Shown here: positions 53,967 through 62,982 of the stretch, one piece after another
Numbering within the stretch: position 1 is the first letter of the stretch
How the letters are laid out: the number at the start of each line of letters is the position of its first letter
From: Planctomycetota bacterium
Lineage (GTDB): Bacteria > Planctomycetota > UBA8742 > UBA2392
Reading direction: 5' to 3'
Assembly (NCBI GenBank): GCA_019636215.1
Contig: JAHBXZ010000006.1
Coordinates: forward strand, 168,234 to 232,233
Length of the DNA stretch: 64,000 nt
Position numbers and translations under genes: made by a program
The notes under the pieces: model-generated
The model's database searches: none
What the model saw: only the letters and a program-made list of their open reading frames with translations
Told to the model about the DNA's origin: nothing

Positions 53967-54698
53967 TTACTCGACCAGGCACAGGCCGACAGTGATGTTG
54001 TCCGTGCCGCCGCCGCTGTTGGCCTGTTCGATCAGGTCCGCGGCCATGGCTTCCAGGTTGCCGCCGTGCTTCAGCATCACGCGCTGGATTTCGCCGTCGG
54101 TCACCAGGTCGGTAAGGCCGTCACTGCACAACAGGTAAAGGTCGCCGGACTTCACCTTTTCCCACTTCACGTCGACTTCCACGCCGGGCTCCATGCCCAG
54201 TGCGCGGGTGATGATGTTCTTCAACGGGTGACTGCGGGCGTCTTCTTCGCTGATCAGGTTCTTCTTGCGAAGTTCGCCCACCCAGGAATGGTCTTCACTC
54301 ACCTGTGCCAGCGCGCCGTCGCGCATGCGGTAAATGCGGCTGTCTCCCACGTTGGCCAGCACGACGTAATCGCGCGCAAAAGCCACGGCCACAATCGTGG
54401 TGCCCATGTTCTTCAGGGCCGGGTCCGCGTTGCCACGGCGATAAATCTCTTTGTTGGCGTTCTTGATGCACTTGGTCAGAAGCTCGGCGTCTTTGCGCTC
54501 GTCGTACTCTTTGGGACGGCTCTTGAACGCCTCTGTGACAGTCTCAATCGCAAGGCCTGAAGCAATCTCACCGCCCAAGTGGCCGCCCATGCCGTCAGCG
54601 ACGACACAAAGCCCGGACGCGTCTACAGTTGCGCAAGAATCTTCGTTGTTCTTGCGCTGCAGACCGACATCCGTGGCCGTAATCATCCTTACGACCAT
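53967..54698 (-). CDS. PP2C-family Ser/Thr protein phosphatase
   Basis: 243 residues from ATG 54698 (AGAGGCGG upstream). Metal-binding Asp motifs: NNEDS, VVADGMGGHLGGE, ANVGDSRIYRM, LLCSDGLTDLV and GGGTDNITV. Stp1/PrpC/PppA type. PppA acts opposite PpkA in T6SS regulation, but this gene is 9 kb from tagH and separated by other operons, so a T6SS role is only possible. Convergent with the transglutaminase operon. Confidence 0.93.
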   Translation of the reverse strand: MVVRMITATDVGLQRKNNEDSCATVDASGLCVVADGMGGHLGGEIASGLAIETVTEAFKSRPKEYDERKDAELLTKCIKNANKEIYRRGNADPALKNMGTTIVAVAFARDYVVLANVGDSRIYRMRDGALAQVSEDHSWVGELRKKNLISEEDARSHPLKNIITRALGMEPGVEVDVKWEKVKSGDLYLLCSDGLTDLVTDGEIQRVMLKHGGNLEAMAADLIEQANSGGGTDNITVGLCLVE

Positions 54699-54957
54699 GA
54701 CGCCGCCTCTTGTTCCGGCATCTGTTTGTGGCATGCGGTAACGCTCCGCGCCAATGCCGTGGATCGGACTGGATAATCCGACGAAAGTACCAGCACCAAA
54801 AACCGTGTCAAGCGATCCAAAGTCATTGCGAAGACTGACCATTATTGAACCGATTGCACAAAGCGCAAGTCACAGGGTGGCAGCGGTCGCCACGCAGGTA
54901 TTGGACAGCCCACGTAGTGCGCCCCCTCGAGCCAGCAGAGAAGGCCAACGCATCCCT

Positions 54958-54984
54958 TGCTATTGCGACTGTGTCTCAATAGCA
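54958..54984 (+). promoter_or_regulatory. Inverted repeat overlapping a possible promoter
   Basis: TGCTATTG and CAATAGCA half-sites with an 11-base spacer, overlapping TTGCTA (54957-54962) and TAGCAT (54980-54985) spaced 17, a weak promoter. It lies between the PP2C gene and the small ORF at 55027. The rest of this 328-base gap shows no gene. Confidence 0.4.
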
Positions 54985-55026
54985 TATTGCGCGCAGCAAG
55001 CTGCTTCCACTCAACCGGAGCCTCCC

Positions 55027-55215
55027 GTGCGCGATGACATTTTCCTTGTCAGTTATCTCGATGGCCTGAGACCCGTATGGGCCACCGTGTCCGCTGCCTC
55101 GCCCATCCAGGCTCTGCGCGCCGTCCAGCGCGACGTCTACGCACAGGGCCGGGAACCCCTGGAGCTTCTGGTCGAGATGCTCTGCCCCGGCTCGCTGCTG
55201 GATGTCACTTCGTGA
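55027..55215 (+). CDS. Small protein of unknown function
   Basis: 62 residues from GTG 55027; CGGAGCC upstream. Sequence MRDDIFLVSYLDGLRPVWATV then SPIQALRAVQRDVYAQGREPLELLVEM suggests one beta-hairpin and helices. No known family. The case for it is a decent ribosome site and coding-like composition only. Convergent with the GspF gene. Confidence 0.5.
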   Translation: MRDDIFLVSYLDGLRPVWATVSAASPIQALRAVQRDVYAQGREPLELLVEMLCPGSLLDVTS

Positions 55216-55291
55216 GCTCCCCGGGTTTCTGGTGGACGGGGAGAACCAAGCGGGGGCCGGATGGCCCGGCCTCCGCCCCACCTGCCTGCCA

Positions 55292-56932
55292 TCAGCTGCC
55301 CATGCCGCTGGAAGACATCTGCAGCAGCGGAATGATCACCGCGCTGACAATGCCGCCCACCACCACCGCCATGAACACAATCATGATCGGTTCAATCAGG
55401 CCCGTCATGCGCTGCAGGGCGATTTCCACTTCTTCGTCGTAGGCCGCGGCCACGCGTTCCAGCAGGGCCTCCAGTTCACCGGTCTGTTCACCCACGGCAA
55501 TCATGTAGCCCACCACCGGCGGGAACACACCGGACTTCTTGATCGGCGTGCTGATGTCCGTTCCTTCCACAATGCTGTCGTGCACACCCTGGATCACTTC
55601 CTGCAGCGCACGGTTGCCCACGATCTTCTTGACGATGCGCAGCGACTCCAGCGCCGTCATGCCCGACCGCAGCAGCACGGCAAACGTGATCGCAAACCGC
55701 GAAACCGCGGCCTTGCGCAGCACGTCGCCGAACACCGGCATGCGCAGCTTGGCGCGGTCCCAGCTGATGCGGAACGCATCGCGCTGCAATGCCCCCTGAA
55801 GAAAGAAGAAGCCCACCAGCGGCGCCTTGATCATGAGTTCCCAGTAGGTCTTCATGAAGTCGCTGACGGTAATCAGGATCATCGTGGGCAGCGGCAGCGG
55901 CACATTCTGTTCAATCAGGATCGTGGTGATCTGCGGCACCACAAACGTCATCAGCAGGATCACCACCAGCACACTGACTGTCAGCATGATGGCGGGGTAC
56001 ATCATGGCGTTGATCAGCTTGTTGCGCAGGCGGTTCTGGTTGCTCAGGTATTCCGCCACGCGCGAAAGCACGTCGTCCAGCTGGCCGCTGGCCTGGCCCG
56101 CACGCACCATGTTGATGTAAAGGCTGTTGAAGTACCCCGGGCAGGTTTCCAGCGCGTTGGCAAAGTCGGTGCCCTGGGTGACCTGCTCGCGCAGGTGCCG
56201 CAGCACTTTCTGCATGCCGGGGCTGTCGGCCTGCTCAATGCAGGCATTCAGCGCCTGCGCCAGCGGGATACCCGAATGCAGCAACGTGGCCAGCTGGCGC
56301 GTGAAGCTGCTGACCTCGCCCACGTTCTGAATCTTGTCGTTGCCTTCGCTGGTGCCGCTGTCCTTCATGCGCGCGTACGAAAGCACGCACATCGCCGCCA
56401 GGCTGCCGTACACCAGCGCCAGCAGCCCCGAGATGTAGTCCGACTCTGACACCAGCTTCATGAAGGGCTCTGCGCCCTGAATCGCCGCAAACAGCGCCGT
56501 CACCCACAACGCCCAGGATTTGCCCTTCAATATCACGTACCCGAACATGCCTGTGGCGGCCGCCGACATCACGGCCACGCCGATCCCGATGGGCGTAAGC
56601 GCGGCCACCGCTGCCTGGCCGGGCAGGTTTGTGCCCTGCGAGCGCCATTGCAGCACCAGCTGCAGCAGCATCACGCCCGCCGAAATCACGGCAAGCGTGC
56701 CTGTGTACTGCACAATCCGGGGCATCTCGGCCGAAACCACGACCTTGCGGTCGCCCTTTTCGTCCTTCACAACCTGACGTTTGGCGCCGGTGCCGCGCAC
56801 TTCGCTGATCTGGGTGACGTAAACCCTTTGCTGGCGCAGCTTTTCGCGGGCGTCACGGGCGGTCTCGGCGTCCACAACGCCGGCGGCGTTGCGACCCTTT
56901 GCATTCAGCGCTTTGTATTCAAAAACAGGCAT
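55292..56932 (-). CDS. GspF/PilC-family secretion or pilus platform protein with extra membrane insert
   Basis: 546 residues, versus about 400 for usual GspF/PilC. N-terminus MPVFEYKALNAKGRNAAGVVDAE then a basic patch; residues about 75-205 form four hydrophobic spans (e.g. LAVISAGVMLLQLVLQW, MFGYVILKG, ALWVTALFAAIQGAEP, ISGLLALVYGSLAAMCVL) that are not part of the family; then two standard GspF domains (VSSFTRQLATLLHSGIPLAQAL and FAITFAVLLRSGMTALESLRI). Ends at the membrane. Interacts with a secretion ATPase and here may pair with PilT. No GspE/PilB in the window. Divergent from pilT. Confidence 0.9.
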   Translation of the reverse strand: MPVFEYKALNAKGRNAAGVVDAETARDAREKLRQQRVYVTQISEVRGTGAKRQVVKDEKGDRKVVVSAEMPRIVQYTGTLAVISAGVMLLQLVLQWRSQGTNLPGQAAVAALTPIGIGVAVMSAAATGMFGYVILKGKSWALWVTALFAAIQGAEPFMKLVSESDYISGLLALVYGSLAAMCVLSYARMKDSGTSEGNDKIQNVGEVSSFTRQLATLLHSGIPLAQALNACIEQADSPGMQKVLRHLREQVTQGTDFANALETCPGYFNSLYINMVRAGQASGQLDDVLSRVAEYLSNQNRLRNKLINAMMYPAIMLTVSVLVVILLMTFVVPQITTILIEQNVPLPLPTMILITVSDFMKTYWELMIKAPLVGFFFLQGALQRDAFRISWDRAKLRMPVFGDVLRKAAVSRFAITFAVLLRSGMTALESLRIVKKIVGNRALQEVIQGVHDSIVEGTDISTPIKKSGVFPPVVGYMIAVGEQTGELEALLERVAAAYDEEVEIALQRMTGLIEPIMIVFMAVVVGGIVSAVIIPLLQMSSSGMGS

Positions 56933-57127
56933 GAAGCTCCGGCCCGCACGGGGCGATTGTGGATTGTAACGCCCAGCCTGCCCAAAGGTTGGCCGCGGCC
57001 AAAATGCATAACCCGGCTTACAGAGGATTGTTCCGACAAGAGATTCCCTCTACACTTGATTGTCCAACACCTTTGCACATTCCACAAGCATGGCCGGGGT
57101 CAGCCCCAGCCACCAGAAGGAGTCCCC

Positions 57128-58363
57128 ATGTCGGGTGCCTACGCAGCAGACCAGAACCCCTACCTGCGCCAGCCCAGTGGCGTGAACCAGGCGCCCCCGG
57201 GCGGATGGACACAGGGCGGCGAAGGCTGGCAGGACGGCGGCCACGCCGAGGCGCCCGCAGCCGGGCCCAACGCCTTCACCAATACAAACCTGATGAACCA
57301 GCTGCTGGAAATCGCCGAGGCCGAAAACGCCTCGGACCTTCACCTGGTTGCCGGCGCACCGCCGGTGCTGCGCATCAACGGCCGGCTGGTGCCCGTTGAG
57401 GCCAAGGTCCTGACACCCGAAGACACCGAGGCCGCCCTGCGCGGGATCCTGTCTGACCGCGAAATGGAACGCTTTTACCAGCACCGCGCGCTGGACTGCA
57501 CCCACACCACCCCCGACGGCAAGGGCCGTTTCCGTGTAAGCGCTTACGTCCAGCGCGGCGCGGTCAGCGTGGTGTACCGGCGCATCCCCAGTGATGTGAA
57601 GCCTATCCACAGCCTGGGCCTGCCGCCGGGCGCGACCAAGCTGTATGCCATGAACGACGGCCTGATCCTGTGCGTGGGCCCCACGGGCTGCGGCAAGTCC
57701 ACCACCCTGGCCACGATCATCGACCAGATCAACAGCGAGTTCAACGACAACATCATCACCGTCGAAGACCCGATTGAGTTCGTGCACCGCCACAAGCGTT
57801 CACTGGTCAACCAGCGCGAGCTGTACAGCGACGTCAACAGCTTTGCCGAAGCCCTGCACTTTGCCCTGCGCGAAGACCCCGACGTCATCATGGTGGGCGA
57901 AATGCGCGACATTGAAACCATGCGCACCGCCATCACCGCGGCCGAAACCGGCCACTTGGTGCTGTCCACCCTGCACGCGATTGACTCGATCAGCACAATC
58001 GACCGTATCTGCGCCATGTTCCCGGCCGAGGAACAGGACTACGTGCGACTGCAGATTTCGATGGTTCTGCGTGCCGTGATTGCCCAGCGCCTGCTGCCCA
58101 CCAAGAACGAAGAAAAGCGCGTGATGTGCGCCGAACTGCTGATCGTCACGCCCGCCGTGGCCAACATGATCCGCCAGGCCCAGCCCGCGCTGATCTACCA
58201 GGCGCTCGAAACCGGCGCCCAGCACGGCATGATGAGCTTTGACAAGTGCCTGATCGGCCTTGCAAAGAAGGGCGTGCTGGACCCTGACACCGCCATCCGC
58301 AACGCCCGCCACACCAAGGCCGTGGCCGAAGCCCTGGGCCGCGCCGCGGTGCTCAAGGCCTAG
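57128..58363 (+). CDS. pilT: Type IV pilus retraction ATPase PilT
   Basis: 411 residues from ATG 57128 (AAGGAG upstream). Gly/Pro/Gln-rich N-terminal extension (1-55) unlike E. coli-type PilT, then ASDLHLVAGAPPVLRINGRLVP, Walker A GPTGCGKSTTLA, Asp-box ITVEDPIEFVH, Walker B EDPDVIMVGEMRDIET and His-box TGHLVLSTLHA, all PilT signatures. Powers pilus retraction. Divergent from the GspF/PilC gene, consistent with one machine. Confidence 0.95.
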   Translation: MSGAYAADQNPYLRQPSGVNQAPPGGWTQGGEGWQDGGHAEAPAAGPNAFTNTNLMNQLLEIAEAENASDLHLVAGAPPVLRINGRLVPVEAKVLTPEDTEAALRGILSDREMERFYQHRALDCTHTTPDGKGRFRVSAYVQRGAVSVVYRRIPSDVKPIHSLGLPPGATKLYAMNDGLILCVGPTGCGKSTTLATIIDQINSEFNDNIITVEDPIEFVHRHKRSLVNQRELYSDVNSFAEALHFALREDPDVIMVGEMRDIETMRTAITAAETGHLVLSTLHAIDSISTIDRICAMFPAEEQDYVRLQISMVLRAVIAQRLLPTKNEEKRVMCAELLIVTPAVANMIRQAQPALIYQALETGAQHGMMSFDKCLIGLAKKGVLDPDTAIRNARHTKAVAEALGRAAVLKA

Positions 58364-58407
58364 CATCTGAACGCGAAGGTTGCCGTATTGCGGCAACAAC
58401 CCGAAGC

Positions 58408-58441
58408 GAGCGCCATGGAAACCCATGGCGCTCTTTTGCTT
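58408..58441 (+). terminator. Rho-independent terminator
   Basis: Eleven-pair stem GAGCGCCATGG / CCATGGCGCTC with AAAC loop, then TTTTGCTTTTT. Ends the pilT transcript. A second small hairpin (GTTGCCG / CGGCAAC) precedes it. Confidence 0.88.
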
Positions 58442-58520
58442 TTTCGCGGCGTCTTGATGTTTCCAGACCGCCCCGCGTATCCTTGAATGGCCCGCGTGCG
58501 GAAGGGCCAGGAAACCTGCC

Positions 58521-59678
58521 ATGATCAACTTTGACCAGAACGCCACCACGCCTGTTGACGAAGCTGTCTTGAACGAACTGATCCGCGCCACGCGCGAGTT
58601 CGATGGCAACTCCAGCAGCGGCCATTCCCTTGGCCTCAAGGCCGGCAAGTTCCTGGAAGAGTGCCGCGCCCGCGTGGCCAAAGTGCTTAACGCGCGCAAA
58701 CCCGGCGAGATCGTCTTCACCAGCGGCGGCACCGAAAGCGACAACGCCGCCATCAACGGCATGGGCTGGGGCATGCGCGAAAAACACGGCCGCACCGGCG
58801 TCGTGACCTGCGCGATCGAACACCGCGCCGTGCTGGCCCCCTGCGACTGGCTGGCTTCGCAGGGATTCAAGCTGACCGTGCTGCCGGTGGACCACAACGG
58901 CGCCGTACGCATGCAGGATGCCCGCAATGCCGTCAACAAGGACACGGCGCTCATCAGCGTGATGATTGCCAACAACGAAATCGGCACCATCCAGCCGATT
59001 GCCGAACTTGCCAGGCTCGCCCACGACAACGGCGCGCTGATCCACACCGACGCCGTGCAGGCCGCGGGCAAACTTGACCTCGACGTGCAGAAGCTCGACG
59101 TTGACGCCATGAGCCTCTCCGCCCACAAGTTCTACGGCCCCAAGGGCGTGGGCGTGCTGTACCTGCGCGACAGGACGCCGTACCACACGTACATGCTGGG
59201 CGGCACACACGAGAATAACCGCCGCGCCGGTACAGTCGCCGTGCCGCAGATTGCCGCCTTGACCCTGGCACTCGAACTCGCCGACAAAAAACGCAAAGAA
59301 AAGGGCGACCACCTGCGCGCCCTGCGCGACCAGCTGGTGCACGAGATTCTGGCCAAGGTTCCCGGCGCGCACCTCAACGGCGACCTGAACTGCTGCACAC
59401 TCAACACCGCCAGCATCCGCTTTGACGGCGTGTACGGCGGCTTCTTGCTCAAGCGCATGGACGACGCCGGCATTCTCGCCAGCGCCGGATCAGCCTGCAT
59501 GTGGGAACGCACCAAACCCAGCCACGTGCTGGACGCCCTAGGCCTGACCGAAGAACAGGGCAGCGGGACAATCCGCTTCAGCCTGGGCTACACAAACACA
59601 GCCCAGGAAGTCACCAAGGTGGCCGATGAGCTGGCCAAAATGGTGCCCGCCCTGCGCAACGAACCCCAGCCAGTGTAG
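58521..59678 (+). CDS. Cysteine desulfurase (NifS/IscS family)
   Basis: 385 residues. PLP enzyme that releases sulfur from cysteine as persulfide. Seen: MINFDQNATTPVDEAV, TSGGTESDNAAING, AIEHRAVLAPCDWL, HTDAVQAAGKLDLDV, PLP-Lys in SLSAHKFYGPKGVG and the sulfur-acceptor loop SAGSACMWERTKPSHVL. Short, IscS-like in motif but without neighbouring iscU or sufs. As the genome decodes Sec, a selenium role is possible but not supported by sequence. Confidence 0.93.
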   Translation: MINFDQNATTPVDEAVLNELIRATREFDGNSSSGHSLGLKAGKFLEECRARVAKVLNARKPGEIVFTSGGTESDNAAINGMGWGMREKHGRTGVVTCAIEHRAVLAPCDWLASQGFKLTVLPVDHNGAVRMQDARNAVNKDTALISVMIANNEIGTIQPIAELARLAHDNGALIHTDAVQAAGKLDLDVQKLDVDAMSLSAHKFYGPKGVGVLYLRDRTPYHTYMLGGTHENNRRAGTVAVPQIAALTLALELADKKRKEKGDHLRALRDQLVHEILAKVPGAHLNGDLNCCTLNTASIRFDGVYGGFLLKRMDDAGILASAGSACMWERTKPSHVLDALGLTEEQGSGTIRFSLGYTNTAQEVTKVADELAKMVPALRNEPQPV

Positions 59679-59776
59679 GGGGGCCCCAATCAGTACGCGC
59701 GCTGGCTGGCCCGTATCGATTCTGGGTCATGTCGCAACGCGTGGTATGTTGATGCGCATCTAGCTGGAGGCGGGCC

Positions 59777-59929
59777 ATGGATTGTCAAGCAACCCTTCCA
59801 AAGCCCCGCAAATGGACAGCACTGTTCGTTACAAAAATTGTGCAGGGCAAGGCGCGTCGTGAACCAACTTTACAGGTAGCCAAGGTCGCACAGATCACAC
59901 TTGCGCCCGGCGAGATGGAGGCGGAGTGA
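59777..59929 (+). CDS. Small ORF coupled to the GHKL-nuclease gene
   Basis: 50 residues from ATG 59777 with a strong GGAGG (59766-59770). Sequence starts MDCQATLPKPRKWTALFVTK and ends PGEMEAE; hydrophilic, with a short central beta/helix stretch. Its TGA (59927-59929) overlaps the next gene's GTG (59926), so translation is coupled. It has no recognised family and could be a structural partner or leader peptide. Confidence 0.6.
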   Translation: MDCQATLPKPRKWTALFVTKIVQGKARREPTLQVAKVAQITLAPGEMEAE

Positions 59930-61941
59930 CGGTGGGCGCTCCCAGAGAAATACAGATCAGCACGGCACCAGACCATGTGCTCAGACTGGCTGAGTGTAGG
60001 CCAATTGACGCTATCCAAGAGCTAATCTGGAACGCCTTGGACGCCGGAGCGAGCGAAGTGCGCGTCGAGCTAGATACGAACGCAGCCGGGGTACTCCGAG
60101 AAATCCGAATCAACGACAATGGCACTGGCATCCCCTATCAATCTGCCACCGCTGGATTTGGAACCATTGGCGGCTCGCTCAAACGCGCTGCGCCAAAGTC
60201 CAACATGAGTCGCCCGATTCATGGCAAAGAAGGTAAGGGGCGGCTTCGCGCTTTGAGCCTCGGTCGGAAGGTGACATGGAAGACGGTGTACGCCGAAGGC
60301 TCGACAATGCACGAGTACGGCCTCGAAATCCGTCGAGACGCCCCGACGGCGATCCGGCTTTCGGATGCAACGCCGCAAAAAAGCACAGCAAAAACAGGCA
60401 CGACGGTGATTGTCACCGATCCACTTCCAAAGGCCGACTCGCTTGATGCCGCAGGTCAAAGTGAAGAGGCATTCCGAGCATTTGCGCTCTACATCAAGCT
60501 CTACGGCGGCGTGACGCTCTTCTGGAACGACAAGCCCTACGACGTGAACAAACTGCTAGTCGGCGAAGAGAAAGCTGAGTTGAGTAGTGGGGCGATCTTG
60601 CGCGTTCTGTACTGGTCAGAACAAGTCGGCGTGAGTCATTTACATCTCTGCAACGAGGCTGGTATTGCCCTACATGAGATCCCACTAGGAGTGGACGCTC
60701 GGGACCTCAACCTTACCGCGTGCGTGTGCAGCACAAAGGCCTCGGAGTGGAAGGAAACCGGCCAGCTAGCTCTCTCGGAGCTCGACTCCGGCATCGCGTT
60801 GCTCATATCGACCGCTCGCGCAAGGCTTCGCGAAGTCATTGCCAAGAAGCTGGAGGATCAAGGCGAGGACTTGGTACAGCAGTGGAAAAGTGAGGGCACC
60901 TATCCTTTCTCTGAGCCGGAAGAAAGCGACCGGGGCAAGGATGTGGAACGAACAACGTTCAACAAGATTGCGCTGAAGATCGCGGAGCACCACCAACCCC
61001 TTGTTTCTGGGCCGCCAGAGAGCCGTAAGCTGACACTTTCGCTGGTCCGCCAAGCGCTGGAGTCCAATCCGTCCTCGTTGATGATTGTCCTCGACGAGGT
61101 TCTCAAGCTACCTAAGGAGGAGCTAGAAGAGTTTTCCAGACTGCTCAAGCGAACCAAACTCAGCGCGCTCATCAGCGCCACCCGACTGGTAGTGGACCGG
61201 CTCGACACCATTCAGGCTTTCTCGCACATCGTGTTCGACGACGAGTGGAAGAAGAAGCTCCTAGAGCGAACGCAGTTACATCGCCTACTCGTTCATGAAG
61301 CTTGGGTGTTCGGAGAAGAGTTCTCGTTGCTTGCTGACGACGAAGACCTTGAAGCGGCTTTGCAAGCCCACCTTGAATTCTTGGGAAATGACGTAGTTAC
61401 GGGGGACGTTGAGAACGCGAGCTCCATTGATGATGAACAGAAGATCCCCGATTTGCTGTTCGGCATGCGGGCAAAGCGCTCTTACGACCTGTTCGAGCAC
61501 CTGGTCGTTGAACTCAAGAGACCAAAATGCCTTTTGACGCAGAAGGAACTCAGCCAAATTCAAGACTACGCCTTTAGAGTCGCGTCCGATTCACGCTTCA
61601 ATACGCAAAAAGTGAAGTGGCGGTTTGTACTACTTGGTACCAGATTAGACGGGTTCGTTGAGACCATGGTCAAACAGACACAGTTTCCCGCAGGGTGCGT
61701 GTTTCAAAATGATCGCATTTCCATCTGGGTCCAAACTTGGTCTGACCTGATCAATGAGGCGAAGAGCAGGTACGAGTTCTTCCGTGAAAAGTTGGCTGTC
61801 AAGGCCTCAACCGAAGCTGGCATGGAGAACTTCACGAACGATTATCCGCACTTGATGAAGGATCGCGGGTCGTCCAAGAAGAAGGACCTAGCCATCTCCG
61901 CGTTGAAGAGAAAGCGGAACCGCAGCCCCGACGCCCGGTAG
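59926..61941 (+). CDS. GHKL (Hsp90/MutL-type) ATPase fused to a PD-(D/E)XK-like nuclease domain
   Basis: 671 residues, GTG start. N-terminal ATPase: N-box ELIWNALDAGA (Glu32, Asn36, Asp39), G1 D64-N-G66-T-G68, lid HGKEGKGRLRALSLG (residues 99-113) and a TGTTVIV strand. Then a helical middle (about 290-480). Residues 509-531 read PDLLF ... HLVVELKRPK: Asp509 and Glu529-x-Lys531, the core of PD-(D/E)XK nucleases as in Shedu-type domains, followed by QIQDYAFRVA and a WRFVLLGTRL strand, and WVQTWSDLINEAKSR at the end. A sensor ATPase linked to a nuclease is typical of anti-phage defence; target unknown. AT-richer codon use than its surroundings. Confidence 0.82.
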   Translation: MTVGAPREIQISTAPDHVLRLAECRPIDAIQELIWNALDAGASEVRVELDTNAAGVLREIRINDNGTGIPYQSATAGFGTIGGSLKRAAPKSNMSRPIHGKEGKGRLRALSLGRKVTWKTVYAEGSTMHEYGLEIRRDAPTAIRLSDATPQKSTAKTGTTVIVTDPLPKADSLDAAGQSEEAFRAFALYIKLYGGVTLFWNDKPYDVNKLLVGEEKAELSSGAILRVLYWSEQVGVSHLHLCNEAGIALHEIPLGVDARDLNLTACVCSTKASEWKETGQLALSELDSGIALLISTARARLREVIAKKLEDQGEDLVQQWKSEGTYPFSEPEESDRGKDVERTTFNKIALKIAEHHQPLVSGPPESRKLTLSLVRQALESNPSSLMIVLDEVLKLPKEELEEFSRLLKRTKLSALISATRLVVDRLDTIQAFSHIVFDDEWKKKLLERTQLHRLLVHEAWVFGEEFSLLADDEDLEAALQAHLEFLGNDVVTGDVENASSIDDEQKIPDLLFGMRAKRSYDLFEHLVVELKRPKCLLTQKELSQIQDYAFRVASDSRFNTQKVKWRFVLLGTRLDGFVETMVKQTQFPAGCVFQNDRISIWVQTWSDLINEAKSRYEFFREKLAVKASTEAGMENFTNDYPHLMKDRGSSKKKDLAISALKRKRNRSPDAR

Positions 61942-62019
61942 TCATGGGCCGGGGAATGGAACCGGGCAGTCGTATGGCCGCATAAACCAAATGATCTCTC
62001 GCTCGCCGCATGTGCGCCC

Positions 62020-62982
62020 ATGAAGCCGACCGACTTCTGGAAGAATTTTGCCCTCTTAGAAGAACTGCAGATTGCGGGCACGTTTATCTACAACGGCCTA
62101 CGCCGCTTTCATGAACTACGAACGCTCAGTCACGCAGACGAGCTCTTTGAAGTGCAATATGCTCTCTCGGTTGGCCTTGAGCGACTGATGAAAGTTGTCG
62201 TTGTGATGCTGGAACACAGGGACGGCATCGATCAGGTAAAATTCGAGCGGTCGCTCATCACTCACAGCCATCTAGCGCTCCTCGGTAGGATCAAGAAGAA
62301 AGCTAAATTTGATCCAGCTCCGCCACAGTGTGACCTGCTGAGCGTTCTGACGACGTTCTACAGCAGCCTTCGTTATGATCACTTCACGCTGAAGTCCATA
62401 GGAACTGGAAGCGAGGCATCTCGCCAGTTCGTCGCGCTCTTCGAGCGACGTTTGACGGTGAACTTAGCGACTCCTGACTCGATGTTTGCGATACCCAATG
62501 AAGATAGGTTCAGGAAGTTTCTCAGCCTGACTGTGCTCAAGTTGGTGAAGAGACTCTATGAGATTGTGAGGGAGCGCGCTGACAAGCTGAACATCTTTAC
62601 TTACGAACAGCGCTCCGGTTCAAAGGGCTATTCGGTCTATATGGGCGGTGCCGAGATTGCCAAGGAGGAAGTACTTTGGAAGGAATTGCTCATCTACTTC
62701 ATGAACACCAAAGACACAAATGGCTACCTCCAGTTCCTGCGAAGTATCGAGCCATTGGGCTTTGATCCAGGCCGTGTCAGCGAGTATCTGGAGTGCTTCC
62801 ACTCGGACAGCAGCAAGGCAGAAGTGCTCGAAGAACTCGAAGTGTTGTATGAGGACCTCGCCGACAAAGGTGAGCGACTAGGAATGATCGGCGCAGTAGG
62901 GCAGCCAGGTGTTGACTTTCCTGATGACGATGAGGAGGAGCCGGGCGAGATAGCGCCGGACGGCCCGCAAGAGCCAGAATAG
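62020..62982 (+). CDS. HEPN-like protein of unknown function, third gene of the cassette
   Basis: 320 residues from ATG 62020; no Shine-Dalgarno seen. N-terminal helices read LSVGLERLMKVVVVMLEH and, downstream, RSLITHSHLALLGRI: the ER-xxK helix and R-x4-H/H-S-H-L helix of HEPN folds (RNase or nucleotidyltransferase-partner). The rest is helical with a C-terminal acidic tail (DDDEEEPGE). Shares the low GC and codon use of the upstream GHKL gene, 78 bases away. Function not otherwise recognisable; HEPN assignment is by motif, moderate confidence. Confidence 0.65.
   Translation: MKPTDFWKNFALLEELQIAGTFIYNGLRRFHELRTLSHADELFEVQYALSVGLERLMKVVVVMLEHRDGIDQVKFERSLITHSHLALLGRIKKKAKFDPAPPQCDLLSVLTTFYSSLRYDHFTLKSIGTGSEASRQFVALFERRLTVNLATPDSMFAIPNEDRFRKFLSLTVLKLVKRLYEIVRERADKLNIFTYEQRSGSKGYSVYMGGAEIAKEEVLWKELLIYFMNTKDTNGYLQFLRSIEPLGFDPGRVSEYLECFHSDSSKAEVLEELEVLYEDLADKGERLGMIGAVGQPGVDFPDDDEEEPGEIAPDGPQEPE

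Noticed and set aside
61944..61985. 13-codon ORF between the GHKL and HEPN-like genes
   Set aside because: Too short, no ribosome site, no conservation information; may be a random frame.
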